64,000 bases of DNA from Mixia osmundae IAM 14324. Taxonomy: Eukaryota > Basidiomycota > Mixiomycetes > Mixiales > Mixiaceae. The position numbers and the translations under genes are program-made. Location: positions 814,299-878,298 of the forward strand of contig NW_014575561.1 in assembly GCF_000708205.1 (NCBI RefSeq), in the 5' to 3' direction. Positions 44,977 through 57,279 of this stretch are shown one piece after another; positions within the stretch are counted from its first letter, which is position 1, and each line of letters begins with the position of its first letter. A model generated the notes under the pieces. It saw only the letters and a list, made by a program, of their open reading frames with translations. It was not told where the DNA came from and searched no databases.

Positions 44977-46463
44977 ATGGGCGCAGGAGAGGCACAGAAA
45001 GACTTCAGCGCCGTCTGGGACGAAGTTGCTCTCAAGAAGTACGCCTTCTTTCGCCCGATCACGCGCTTCTGCTGACTTTGGCCAGTCTGCGTTCAATATT
45101 AGTGGCGACCTTCGTTACAGTCCGTTAGCTCAGGTTCCAGAGTTGCAGTACTGATCAAACCAGCGCGCAGGCCACGTTGGCCGGGGTCAACTTACAGCAG
45201 CTTGTCACCTATGTCTCCCGCTCACGGTACGACGCGCCTTGGCTCAAGCTCACAGTCGCTGTCGTTTCAACGCTTAGCTGGATGTGCGGCATCAGACCAT
45301 CGTAAGAGCATCACTCATGGCTGCAGCAGAGACACTTGCTTCACGTTATATACACTCGACTCTTGGGTCATAGTCAACAATGGCGATTATGCTACGCTCG
45401 ATCGCTTCGGCGTACCCTTTGCACTGCATCCTGTGCTCGTTGGCGCCATTGCGGCGGTCTGTCAATGTTTCTACGCCTGGCGAATTTACGTTCTTAGCAG
45501 GCGCTCACCATACAGTCCCATCCTGATCATCTTGCTCGCACTCGCGAGTCTCGGTTCGGGCGCATCGACTTCACTCGCCTTGCTCGAAGCCCGTGCATTC
45601 AGCAAGGATCGTGCGACGCCGCTTGTCAATGCGCTTACACTCTGGTTCGTTGGTGAGCGGTCAGTTGACTTGCACGGGCTTATCTGAGCAGGTTTCCTGC
45701 CGCTTGCGATCTCGCCATCTTTGTACAGCTCATCTGGATCTTGTCGGCCCTTGTTGCAGCTTCCGAGGGAACAGAGCACGTATCTGGTTTACGAAAGATC
45801 CCCGTGCTGACACACATTGCGGGTGCAGTGTCACCTACATATTCGAAAAGCTCGTCCGATTAGCCATCGAGACGAACTTTCTGACGTTCTGCCTCGCCTT
45901 CGCGGCGGGCATACTGTTCATCATCGGAAGCCCGCGCTACCTCTTTCTACCGTTGCCATTCATCATTGGTAAATGCGGTGGCGAATCAGCTCGGGTCGTT
46001 GCTCACTACGCGCAGGCCGCGTATATGAAGCGACGCTACTCTACTCTGTCAACTCACGCATCGTCACGACTGCCGCAACCCCAGTAAGCCCTTGCGATAC
46101 TGTGCGTCAGACGCATTGGCTTGTGATCGCATTGACTGGCTTGACAGTCTTTGCCGATCATCACACCTGTCAGACCTGTACCGAGCACAGACTAGCGCGT
46201 GTCCTGATCCTTACTGCGTTGCAAACTTTGACGTACCAGCCACAGCATACAGCTTGTCTCGCGCATGAAGCGACAGGAAGAAAGACTTCGTGGTGCGCTG
46301 AAACGTGAAAGTGAGGAATTTGTGGCGAAAGTAAGATCGATCCGCAGCTCTGCGCCACGCTGACTTTCTTCCAATGAGTCAGTACAGGCGTTCGAGCATG
46401 GCAAGTCGAGAGCCGGGCGCGGCAGCGCAAGCCACGTCGAGCGTAGCACTTGTACTTTCATAG
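44977..46463 (+). CDS. DUF6534-family membrane protein, tandem copy B
   Basis: Ten exons (44977-45038, 45086-45119, 45171-45283, 45330-45644, 45692-45775, 45829-45968, 46016-46101, 46148-46194, 46246-46330, 46383-46463), 348 aa. Starts MGAGEAQKDFSAVWDEVALK. It shares with copy A the core TLDSWVIVNNGDYATLD (then RFGVPFAL), CFYAWRIYVLSRRSPYSP, NFLTFCLAFAAGILF and the tail IQLVSRMKRQEERLRGAL. Donors at 45776 (ACAGA then GCACGT) and 46195 (GACTA then GCGCGT) are GC; the first is GT in copy A. It ends 41 bp from the convergent RPT3 stop. Confidence 0.85.
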
Positions 46464-46504
46464 TCACGAAGGGTTATAGACTCGCAGCAGGACTGTCATT
46501 TGCA

Positions 46505-48115
<1,611 letters not shown>

Positions 48116-48389
48116 CAACGGATCAGCAGACCTTCTCAGAGTCAAAGCAGCGTGTCTACCTTGGCGTCTAATATACCCAGAGCTTCCATCTCGCCGACTT
48201 GTGAGATCTGCCTTTGGCGCTTGAGCTGACGACGATGGGTGTGCTGTGTGGGGCCGAGACGCGCTCAATAACGCCAGCGCGTCGTCGACCGTCCTCGAGC
48301 GCGCATATCGACCTCAAAGTGCCAGCTGCTGCTCTCGCCGGCGGTGTTGTGGCGACACTCGTCGAACGTGCTCGCTTGCAGAGATTGAG
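48116..48389. promoter_or_regulatory. Bidirectional promoter, RPT3 / POL1
   Basis: 274 bp between divergent start codons. I do not see a perfect proteasome-associated PACE box (GGTGGCAAA) or an MCB box by eye. Confidence 0.4.
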
Positions 48390-51300
48390 ATGGCTCCCGG
48401 AGCGCGCGCAGCTCAGCAGAGCGCACTTGAGCGGCTCAAAGCGACTCGGGCTGGACAGAAGCGCGAATTCGACTTTCTGCAGACCAAAGACGCCAAGATC
48501 TACGACGAAGTCGACGAAGACGAGTACCGCAAAGACTACAAGGCTCGCCTCATCCAGGAAGACTTCATCGAGGAGGACTCAGATGACGAGGGGCGCATGA
48601 GAGACGGCCTGCCTCCATCTGACGATGCACCACTGGCGCCAAAGTCAAGAAAGGGCAGGACACGTCAGACCAGTGGCTATGTCGATATGGGGCAAGACGA
48701 GTGGGATCACTCTGTCGCGCGGTCGGATGATGAGTCAGAGGACGAGGCAAAAGGTAAGCTCGACACCGCTTTGCGAGCTCGCGACTGATCAGCATTGCAG
48801 CGAGTAAAAAGGCCAAGGTAAACGGCACGGCGATGAATGGCAAGCCTGTCAAAAAGCTTGTCAATGCCAATGGCGCTGCGGTCGACACCGCCGCAGCGAA
48901 GGCGTCCGTCGTCAATCCCTACAAAAAGGAGATCAGCGCGCAGAAGGAAGAAGACTTTATGAACTCGCTGCTCGCGGGCATCGCTGCTCCTGCTGCTGCC
49001 CGAGCAACCACTGCCCATGGTCCAAAAGTCGCTCTGAACAATGGAATCAAGAAGCGCAAAGCAACCGCTCAGACCATGATCAAAGCTGAGCCGGACGTCT
49101 TTGGTTCGAGCGATGCGATGGAGCTTGATCCGTGGGCGAATGAAGCATCTGCACCGCCAACCATCCAATCGGATGGGAACGATCTCGATCTGACAGGTCT
49201 TGATGCCGAGCTCGGCCAAGACTTAACATTGGACGAGGATGACGAAATGACAGTGAAGCCTCTCCAAGCGCGCGATGCTAATGCGCCTCCCCGTCCGGCC
49301 GGTAAAGCCACCAAACGTCAGCTTGTCAATGCTTCTTCTGCCAAGCCTGTGCCCATCGAGCTGCTGAAAGCTACTTCGCCAGCGGCGTCGAAATCAGCTG
49401 TGCCCGTATCAAACAAGCTGAAAGGCGCCAATTGGCAAAACGCAACGGCCGGGCTGAATGTCGTTGAGGCAATTAACCAACCTGACGACGATATTGACCT
49501 GCTCATGACCGGCGCAACCAAGTCGCGCGCCGGCTCGAGCCTCAAAAAGGGCCAAGTGCGCATCCCAACAGAGCTCAGTTCGAAGATCAAAGCATTCGAG
49601 AAGGATGACTCACTTCATTTCTACTGGCTTGATTACCAAGAACCGCCCTTCCCTGAGCCATTACGCTTGATAGGCAAAGTCTACGATCACGCGACGCAAT
49701 CCTATGTCTCTTGCTGTCTGTCCATACACAACATGATGCGCAACATATTCGCATTGCCCAAGATACCCGTGCAAGCTATATCAGACGATTATGAAGAGAC
49801 AGAGGAGGAACTGCAGCGCTTGACCAATGTTGCGGACGAGCTGCAAGCATTGGCTGTTAGATCCGGCGTCAAAGCCACACAATTCGAATACAAATTCGTC
49901 AATCGCAAGTATGCTTTCGAGGACGACTCGGTGCCTCGAGAGAAGACACAATACGTCAAGGCTATGTATCCTTTCACCGGTGAGCCTTCAGCTTCTATAT
50001 GGGAACAGCCACTGAGCCTGCGTGCACGCGGTAGAGCCGATCATCCAGGAGACCTCCGGACAATTTTTCAGTCACTTATTCGGTACAAGAACGAGCGCGT
50101 TCGAGCACTTTGCGCTCAAAAGGAAGCTCAAAGGTCCATGCTGGCTCGAGATCAAGAATGCCGAGTTGAGCGATATTGCTATGTCCTGGTGCAAGCTCGA
50201 AGTCATCTGCAAGGAGCCCAAAGACATCCGACCGCTCGCCGACGTCGAACCGGATCTTAAGAATGGCAGCCGCGAACGAACTCGCGAAACTCCACCGCTG
50301 ACGATTGTCAGCGTGAGCGCGCGAACCATCATGAATCACACGCTTGATGTCAAGGAGATCGTCAGCACGAGTCTCAGGATATGGAAGGACTGTGCGTCGG
50401 GATGACTATAAATGTCGAATGGATGCTGACAGTGCGAGGACATACAGGCAATATTGATGACGTGACACCTATTGCAAAGCAGCCGTGTTCGGTGATTACC
50501 TGCGTCCGGCCCTTGACCGGTTACAGCTTCCCAGCTGGCTTCGAAACGGCATGTCGCAATCAAAGTCCCAAGATCATGACCGTTACAGGCGAACACGCCG
50601 AGAAGTGGTTGCTCAATCAGCTCTTGGCGGCACTGCATCGTCACGATCCAGATATCATCGTTGGACACGAATTTGCCGATCTACTCGAGACCATTCTGAC
50701 CCGGCTGAGCAACCTCAAGATCGAGCATTTCTCCCGACTGGGACGACTGCGGCAGTCAAAACGTCCTAACGCAAAGCAAGCGCACATCTCGCTAATGTCA
50801 GGCCGCCTATTGTGCGACTTGACGAACGATAGCGCAAAGTCGATGATCGCATCGACGACCTGGAGCCTGACTGAAATGTGCAAGAATCAGCTGAAAGTCG
50901 AACGAGAGGACATCGATCCGGACGATACGGCAGACTTCTTTGATGCTACTGCAACAACGCCAGACGCTCTGATACGATTCGTACGGCATTGCGAGGCAGA
51001 CGCGTACTTCCAGATGGCTATTGCTTTTGAGGTGCAGGTGCTTCCGCTCACTCAGCAGCTCACAAACCTCTCTGGTAATTCCTGGGGACGCACCCTCAGC
51101 GGCGGTAGCAGATCGGAGCGCAACGAATATATTTTGCTGCACGAATTCCATCGATTGAAGTATATCGTCCCCGATAAATTCAGAGGCAGAGTCGAAGAGG
51201 TGAAGGAGAAGTACATGGGTGGTAAGGTCTTTGAGCCGAAGAAGGGCCTTTGGGACAAGTACATTATCGTCATGGACTTCAATTCCCTGTATCCCAGCAT

Positions 51301-53152
51301 CATACAGGAGTACAATATCGACTTCACGACGGTCGACCGTTCGAAGGACGACGGCGCTAAGGCTGGCGCTGATAGCATCCCCGACTTGCCATCTAGCGAT
51401 CTAGAGCAAGGCGTTCTGCCCAAGCTCATTGCTACCTTGGTGCAGCGCCGACAGCTTGTGAAGACATTGATGAAAGATCGCGACGTCACTCCAGCCCGGT
51501 ACATGCAGTACGACATTCGCCAGAAAGCTCTTAAGCTTACCGCCAACAGTATGTACGGCTGTCTCGGCTTTGCTGGCTCTCGGTTCTACGCCCGTGCATT
51601 GGCTGCATTAACGACATACAAAGGCCGTGAGATCCTGACGAACACGAAAGAACTTGCCGAAGGTATTCAGCTCGACGTCATCTACGGCGACACTGACTCG
51701 GTCATGATCAATACGAACGTGACTGATCTCAAAGAGGCTTTGCTCATCGCAAGCAACTTCAAAAAGCTCATCAATCAGCGATATCGTCTGCTCGAAATCG
51801 ATACTGATGCCGTCTTTACCCGCATGCTGTTGCTTCAGAAGAAGAAATATGCTGCGCTCAAGGTAGAAGACATGACGACCGGCGCGACTGCACTCGAAGT
51901 CAAAGGTCTCGACCAGCGTCGACGAGAGTTCTGCAAGTTGGCTAAGGAAGTCTCTGAGAATACGCTTCGATTCATCATGTCCGGCGAATCGACCGAGGTT
52001 GTAGTCGAGAAACTGCACGAGTACCTAGCTGCAGTCAGCGATGAAGTCAGAGCTGGCCTCAAGCCCCTCGAAGATTTCATCATCAACAAGCAGCTCTCAA
52101 AGGAGCTTGACGCTTACACAGAGAAAAATATGCCTCACGTGGTTGTCGCGCGTCGGCAAAAGGCGAAGGGCTATTCAGCAAAGGCGAAAGATGTCGTGGC
52201 TTACATCTTCTGTCTCGGCGAGGACGGATCGAGCGCCAAGACAGCGCAAGCAGACCGCGCTCGACATCCAGACGATTTGAGGCAGAAGGAGGGCAAGGAA
52301 GCTTACAAGGTCGACTATGGCTATTATCTTTTCGGCCAGGTACTTCCCGTCGTCGAGCGTCTCTGTGAGCACATCGAGGGAGCAGACCGGCAGCGGCTTG
52401 CACAATGCTTGGGCATCGATCTCGCTCAGCAAAAAGCGCACGGTATGACTGACGACGTCGAGCGCGAGTTCCACACGCTCGAATCCCAGATCTCGGATGC
52501 CGACCGCTTCCGCGACGCCGATCCGCTTGTGATGCGATGCTTATATTGCTCGACAGAGGCTCCGTTTGGTGGGCTGGCGAGTAACGGTAACGGCCAGATT
52601 TCGGATGCTGGCCTAGTCTGTGTCAACGATGCGTGTGCGAGCGTCCTGCCACCGGCTTCCATCGCAATCCAACTCGAGCTCCAGGTCCGCGCTCGCATCT
52701 CTCAATTCTATGAAGGTTGGCTGGTTTGCGACGATCAAGAATGTGGCAATCGCACGCGTATGCTCGCCATGTACGGCAAACGCTGTTTGCAACTTGGCTG
52801 TCGCGGGATCATGCACAACGAAGTGAGGCTCGCCCTGCTCAATAATGGAAGACATGTCTGACTCGAAACATCGCAGTACACTGACTCGCGTCTGTACAAT
52901 CAGCTGCTCTACTTTGACACGCTCTTCGATGGCGAGCGAGCAAGCCGCAATGCTCCCCTGAAGAAAGGTCAAATTTACGTTTACAATGAGGTGGACCTGC
53001 TGAGCTTCCTCACAGACGCAATCATGGTATTGGCTCGCTCGAATGCTGTCCTGTTTGCAGAGTTGCGCAAGACCCTCGCACGCTACATGGACAAATGCGG
53101 CCGGCGCTACGTCAACATGAGCAATTTGTTCAGTTTCATCAAGACGTTCTAG
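48390..53152 (+). CDS. POL1: DNA polymerase alpha catalytic subunit
   Basis: Family B replicative polymerase of the primase complex. Five exons (48390-48753, 48801-49979, 50035-50391, 50448-52822, 52877-53152) give 1516 aa. An acidic N-terminal region (RLIQEDFIEEDSDDEG) is followed by an inactive exonuclease-like domain. Polymerase motif A is DFNSLYPSIIQEYN (about residue 909), motif B KLTANSMYGCLGF and motif C YGDTDSVM (about 1045). Two C-terminal Cys clusters are visible: CLYC...CVNDAC (zinc) and CDDQEC...CLQLGC (B-subunit binding). All introns are GT-AG. It ends 62 bp from convergent PHO81. Confidence 0.96.
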
Positions 53153-53214
53153 ATCTCGATCGACGTCCTTGTTGTATCATCTGTGCTTCATAGACTTGCA
53201 TGCGCTCGGTCTCA

Positions 53215-56200
53215 TTACGAAGAGTCAACAGCCAGAGAGAACTCCCGACTCTGATAAGACAGGACGCCATCTGCCAGATGAGCATCTGCGCCATGTTTGA
53301 GCAAGACGTCGCGAGATTCGACGCCGAACGTAGTGAGTAGGAGGCCGTAGTCTTTTATATCGTGAATCAGCGTTGGCACTTGCGCCTGTCAAGCCGCGAG
53401 GCGGTTAGCTATATCCAGCGCTCCAAGGTTTGGACGAACCAATATAGTCGAATCGAACATGACCCCAAGCAAGTTATTGCCACGAGCGAATTTGACTGCC
53501 TCCCGCAGAGATGTACACCGTCTGTCGTCCTCTGTGCGGTTAGCAGGCAGAAGATTGCCTTCCGAACTTGATCGTGAGAGACCGCAATAAGAAGCGAAGA
53601 ACACAGCATCTACGCTCGCAGTCAGTACTTCATGACGGATGAGGAGGCAGAAGTGTTGCTTACAATTTGGCTGCTTCCAATTTAGCGCTGTACAGACGAC
53701 AGGATTGAAGCTGGAAAAGACGATGCGCCGGTGCTTCGCAATGGATCCGGAGCGAGCACTGGGTGTCTCGTAGACAGTCTTGAGGATTGCGTCTACAAAG
53801 CTGTTGATCTCCATCGCGCTGTGCAGACCCAATCGCCGTACGTCTGAGAGCGTCGGATAGCGAATCTCAAGGTCAACGCCTACAGACGTTGGCGTCACTG
53901 CCAGCACTTCCGAGAGCCCGACGAGTGATTCGGAAATGGCGCGATACCACTCGCTGGGTTCTTGCGTCTTCGCAGTGATCTTTGAGGCAAGAGTCTTGCC
54001 TTTGCGTACGGCGAGTGCTTCGAATTGAGCAAAGCTAATATCGCTCACGCGTAACTCGAAGCCATCTATCGGTAGGTTCCAGCTCGGATAGACTACCGGA
54101 ACGCCATCGTTTGTCACTTGGACGACAATTCGGACATGTTCACCTGTAAGCGAAGAAGCCGTGACGACGGAAGAGCCTGCGGGACCGGGATTGAGGCCGA
54201 GGGGCGCCGGCATGAGACCAGTATCAGGTGCAGTGACTGGATTGGTCGACTTCCAATAGGTCTCCATCCTGCCGCCGACCTCGAGCTGCACGCCTTCGAA
54301 AGGCTTGACAACGTTGACTTCGAACGCGATCTCGCCAATGACTTTGAGATGCGGATCAAGCAGTGGGATGACATAATGACCCTGACTTTGTAGATCGCTA
54401 AATGTCGAGGGGAATGCCACTGCTTTGCCTATCACTTTTGAGCCGAAAGTCGGGAAGAGATCAAATTCGAGCGAAAGGACGTCGAAGGACTCAATTTGAA
54501 ACGAAAAGACCTCTCGTTCATCTGTCAGCGGCAGAATGACGCTGTGCGGTATCGCCATAGAGTCTGGCTTGCTGGAGATGACAAGCTTGAGGGAAGAGAG
54601 CTGCGATTGATTGTACAGTCGGACCGGCGACAAAATCGAGGCTTTTGATGTGTTGGGGTGTCCCAAAGAGACTTGTACAAGAGCCTTTTTATCGAGATAA
54701 TTATGGCCGTAGATACGCAAGGGCATGATCGGTGGCGGCAAAGATAAGGAAGGTATCAGGTCAGCATCAAGATCCATGGGATCTTGTCCGTCTGACGAGG
54801 CAGATCCGATGGCATTGTTCGAGCTCGAGGAAGCCTGCGCGCTCCCGTTTGGACCCCGTTGAGCACCTGCCTGGAGCAATAGATTGATGCAGTCGACGTG
54901 ACCCTGCCAGGCTGCGTAATGTATGGGCGCTTTGCCAAATTCGTCCAGGGCTTGTATATTGCATCGTGCCTTGAGCAATACTTCGACGCAGCTGGCGTGA
55001 CCCTCGCTTGCTGCATGGAATAGAGGGGTCCATTGGGAGTATTTGTCAGTGATGTCGACGTCTGCACCAGTATCGACGAGGACCTGGAGAACAGCCGCAT
55101 GACCCTCGCGAGCTGCTAGATGCTGGGGATAGAAGCCGGCCGCGTCGGGCTGAAGCCGTTTGGAGCGTTGCAGAAGCAGCAAAACGATTGCCTCGTGACC
55201 GTATTGGCAAGCCATCGAGAGCGGAATGAGCTCAGAGCCAGGTTTGGGCTCGAAATCGACACCATGCTTGAGAAAGGCCTGTACACAAGCCAGCCGTCCA
55301 TTGCTGATGGCATACGCTATCGAGCTGTATCCATCCAGATCGAGCTCGTATGGACTAGCGGAAACAGAGACGAGATGGTCGCACACTGCAGCGTGACCAT
55401 TCATGGCGCTATAGTGTAAAGCTTGACGACCGTAGACATCCTTCGACCCCTGTGAGACGCCCTTGGCCAGACAGAGCTTGACGAGATCGAGCCGACCGAA
55501 TGCGGCTGATTCGTGTAAGCATGTTCTGCCATTGATATCGTCTACAAAATCAAAGTCCAGCAGAGAGGTGGGAATCAAGTTCTGAACGACTTGATTCGGC
55601 GAGGGTTCAGTCGGCTGCGCGTCGATCTGCAGTGCAGCACGCCACAGGATACGGGCTATGCGCATGCGTCCTGTCGGCCCCGCTGCAGCATTCGTCGGGA
55701 GAACATCAAGAATCTCTTTGACGCTCTCTTGACTTTGTGAGGCGATAGCTTTGCTGAGCTCTGTTTCCAAGTCCTCAAAGCCATCTTCGACGCCCGTCCC
55801 TGGCGTTAGCGTCATTCTTGGTCTATCACTCGCAATGCCGTCGGCTGCAGGATCAGAGTCTGTGGGAAGACCATCTGCATCGTGTAGCAGGGATTCTAAT
55901 TTGAGTATATTTGCCGTTGCGGCATCGGAGAGTTCGGCGATGAATTCACGGTTGAAGCAAGGCTGGATCTCGACCTGGCGAGCGAGATACAGCTCCTTGG
56001 TAGTAGACTTTGACCTCTTGTCCCACTTCTTGAGAATTTTCCGAAAGCCCGTCGCGTTGATCTCGATAAATTGTTGGAGCTTGGACAGATCCTTCTCGAA
56101 GTGACGGAAACCTTCGTGAAGGGCGACGAATGACGAAGAGCCTCTGTTGAGCTTCCCCCCGGAAGCAGCTTGTATAGCCTTGCGCTTGTCGATGAGCGAG

Positions 56201-56789
56201 CGGAGCCTGACTTTTAGCTCCGCCTCTTTCTGCAGGTAGAACACGTTGATCTGGAGGCGATGTGAGCTCTGCGCGCGAGGCGCAGCAGGCATGAGCGCAC
56301 CTTCTCTAGCTCTCGCTCGAGCTTGAAGAAGAATGCGGCTTTGTGGGCCTGCAGCAAGCTTGACTCTGTCGATTCTGGTACGAGCTGGTGATCCTCTAGA
56401 CCGTTAGGTGCAGCTCGTGGCGTAGGCGGCTGGCCCGAGAACGTAGCTGCGCCGTTGGAAAGGTCAGGAGTCACAACAGAGTCCGTCAGGCCGGACACGG
56501 AGCCTTGAGGGCTTGGCGAGAAATGAGCAGGGCGCATGCCAGCAGCAAGGGCAACCGCGTCGAGCGGCCTGTTCTTTGCGAGCGAATTGATGATCTATGC
56601 GGCGCATCTGATTCATAAGCTGAACCAGACTTGCTTTAGCGAATAGCGAACCTTCTTGAGGCCCTTGTAGTCGACATAGTAGGGCGACCATCCTGGTATT
56701 TGCTGGGCTTGTATTTGCTTGCCGAACTGCGCGACCGAGCAGGGCGTATCAGCGCGAGTGCCATTGCTACATCACTGGCACACCTTCAT
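53215..56789 (-). CDS. PHO81: PHO81-type SPX/ankyrin/GDPD regulator of phosphate signalling
   Basis: CDK-inhibitor-like sensor of the PHO pathway that binds inositol pyrophosphates through its SPX domain. Six exons (56789-56784, 56726-56652, 56594-56301, 56250-53664, 53609-53440, 53385-53215) give 1100 aa. The first exon is six bases (Met-Lys) and continues FGKQIQAQQIPGWSPYYVDY, the SPX start. SPX basic residues are in FRKILKKWDKRSK. About six ankyrin repeats follow (for example TCLHESAAFGRLDLVKLCLA), then a degenerate glycerophosphodiesterase-like domain ending TFGVESRDVLLKHGADAHLA. The last two short exons are required for that ending. All introns are GT-AG. Confidence 0.92.
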
Positions 56790-57279
56790 GCTGGACTGGC
56801 GTTGTAGTGCGGGCCAGAGCCCTCACACGAGGCGAGAGTGCGCTCTCTCCTTGCTCGGCGTCGTCGACACGTTTCGGATTTCGGATTTCGATTTTCGACG
56901 ATCGCTATTTGATTTCGTCGACCGAGGCCGCGTCGTGGTAAGCGCTGTAAGCAGGCGCCTGCTGCAACTCCAAGGCAGCTCTGAGCTGTAGCAAGTCTCT
57001 ATCGAACGGTCAATCGCCTCTCAGTAGCTTCGATCAGGCGATCACAGGCTCAGCCAGGTGCACTATACGCCTGATCTGCCTCGTGGAGCCAAGGACGAGC
57101 TGCCATCTCGCTCGTCGACCTCGACGCTGCCCCGGCTTGCATCCTGCGCAGTAGCGCACACTGCAGCCATACCGAGCTCTCAGACCCTGTGTACAACTCG
57201 AGCAGCACCGGGAGCGCGTGAAGCCTGCTCATAGACGAGAAAGAGCTCGCTCTTGACGGCGTTGCCCCTCTCTGCCGCC
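56790..57279. promoter_or_regulatory. Divergent intergenic region, PHO81 / CRM1
   Basis: 490 bp between divergent starts. It contains a short imperfect tandem repeat of TTTCGGA/TTTCGAT at about 56872-56898. No gene seen. Confidence 0.4.
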
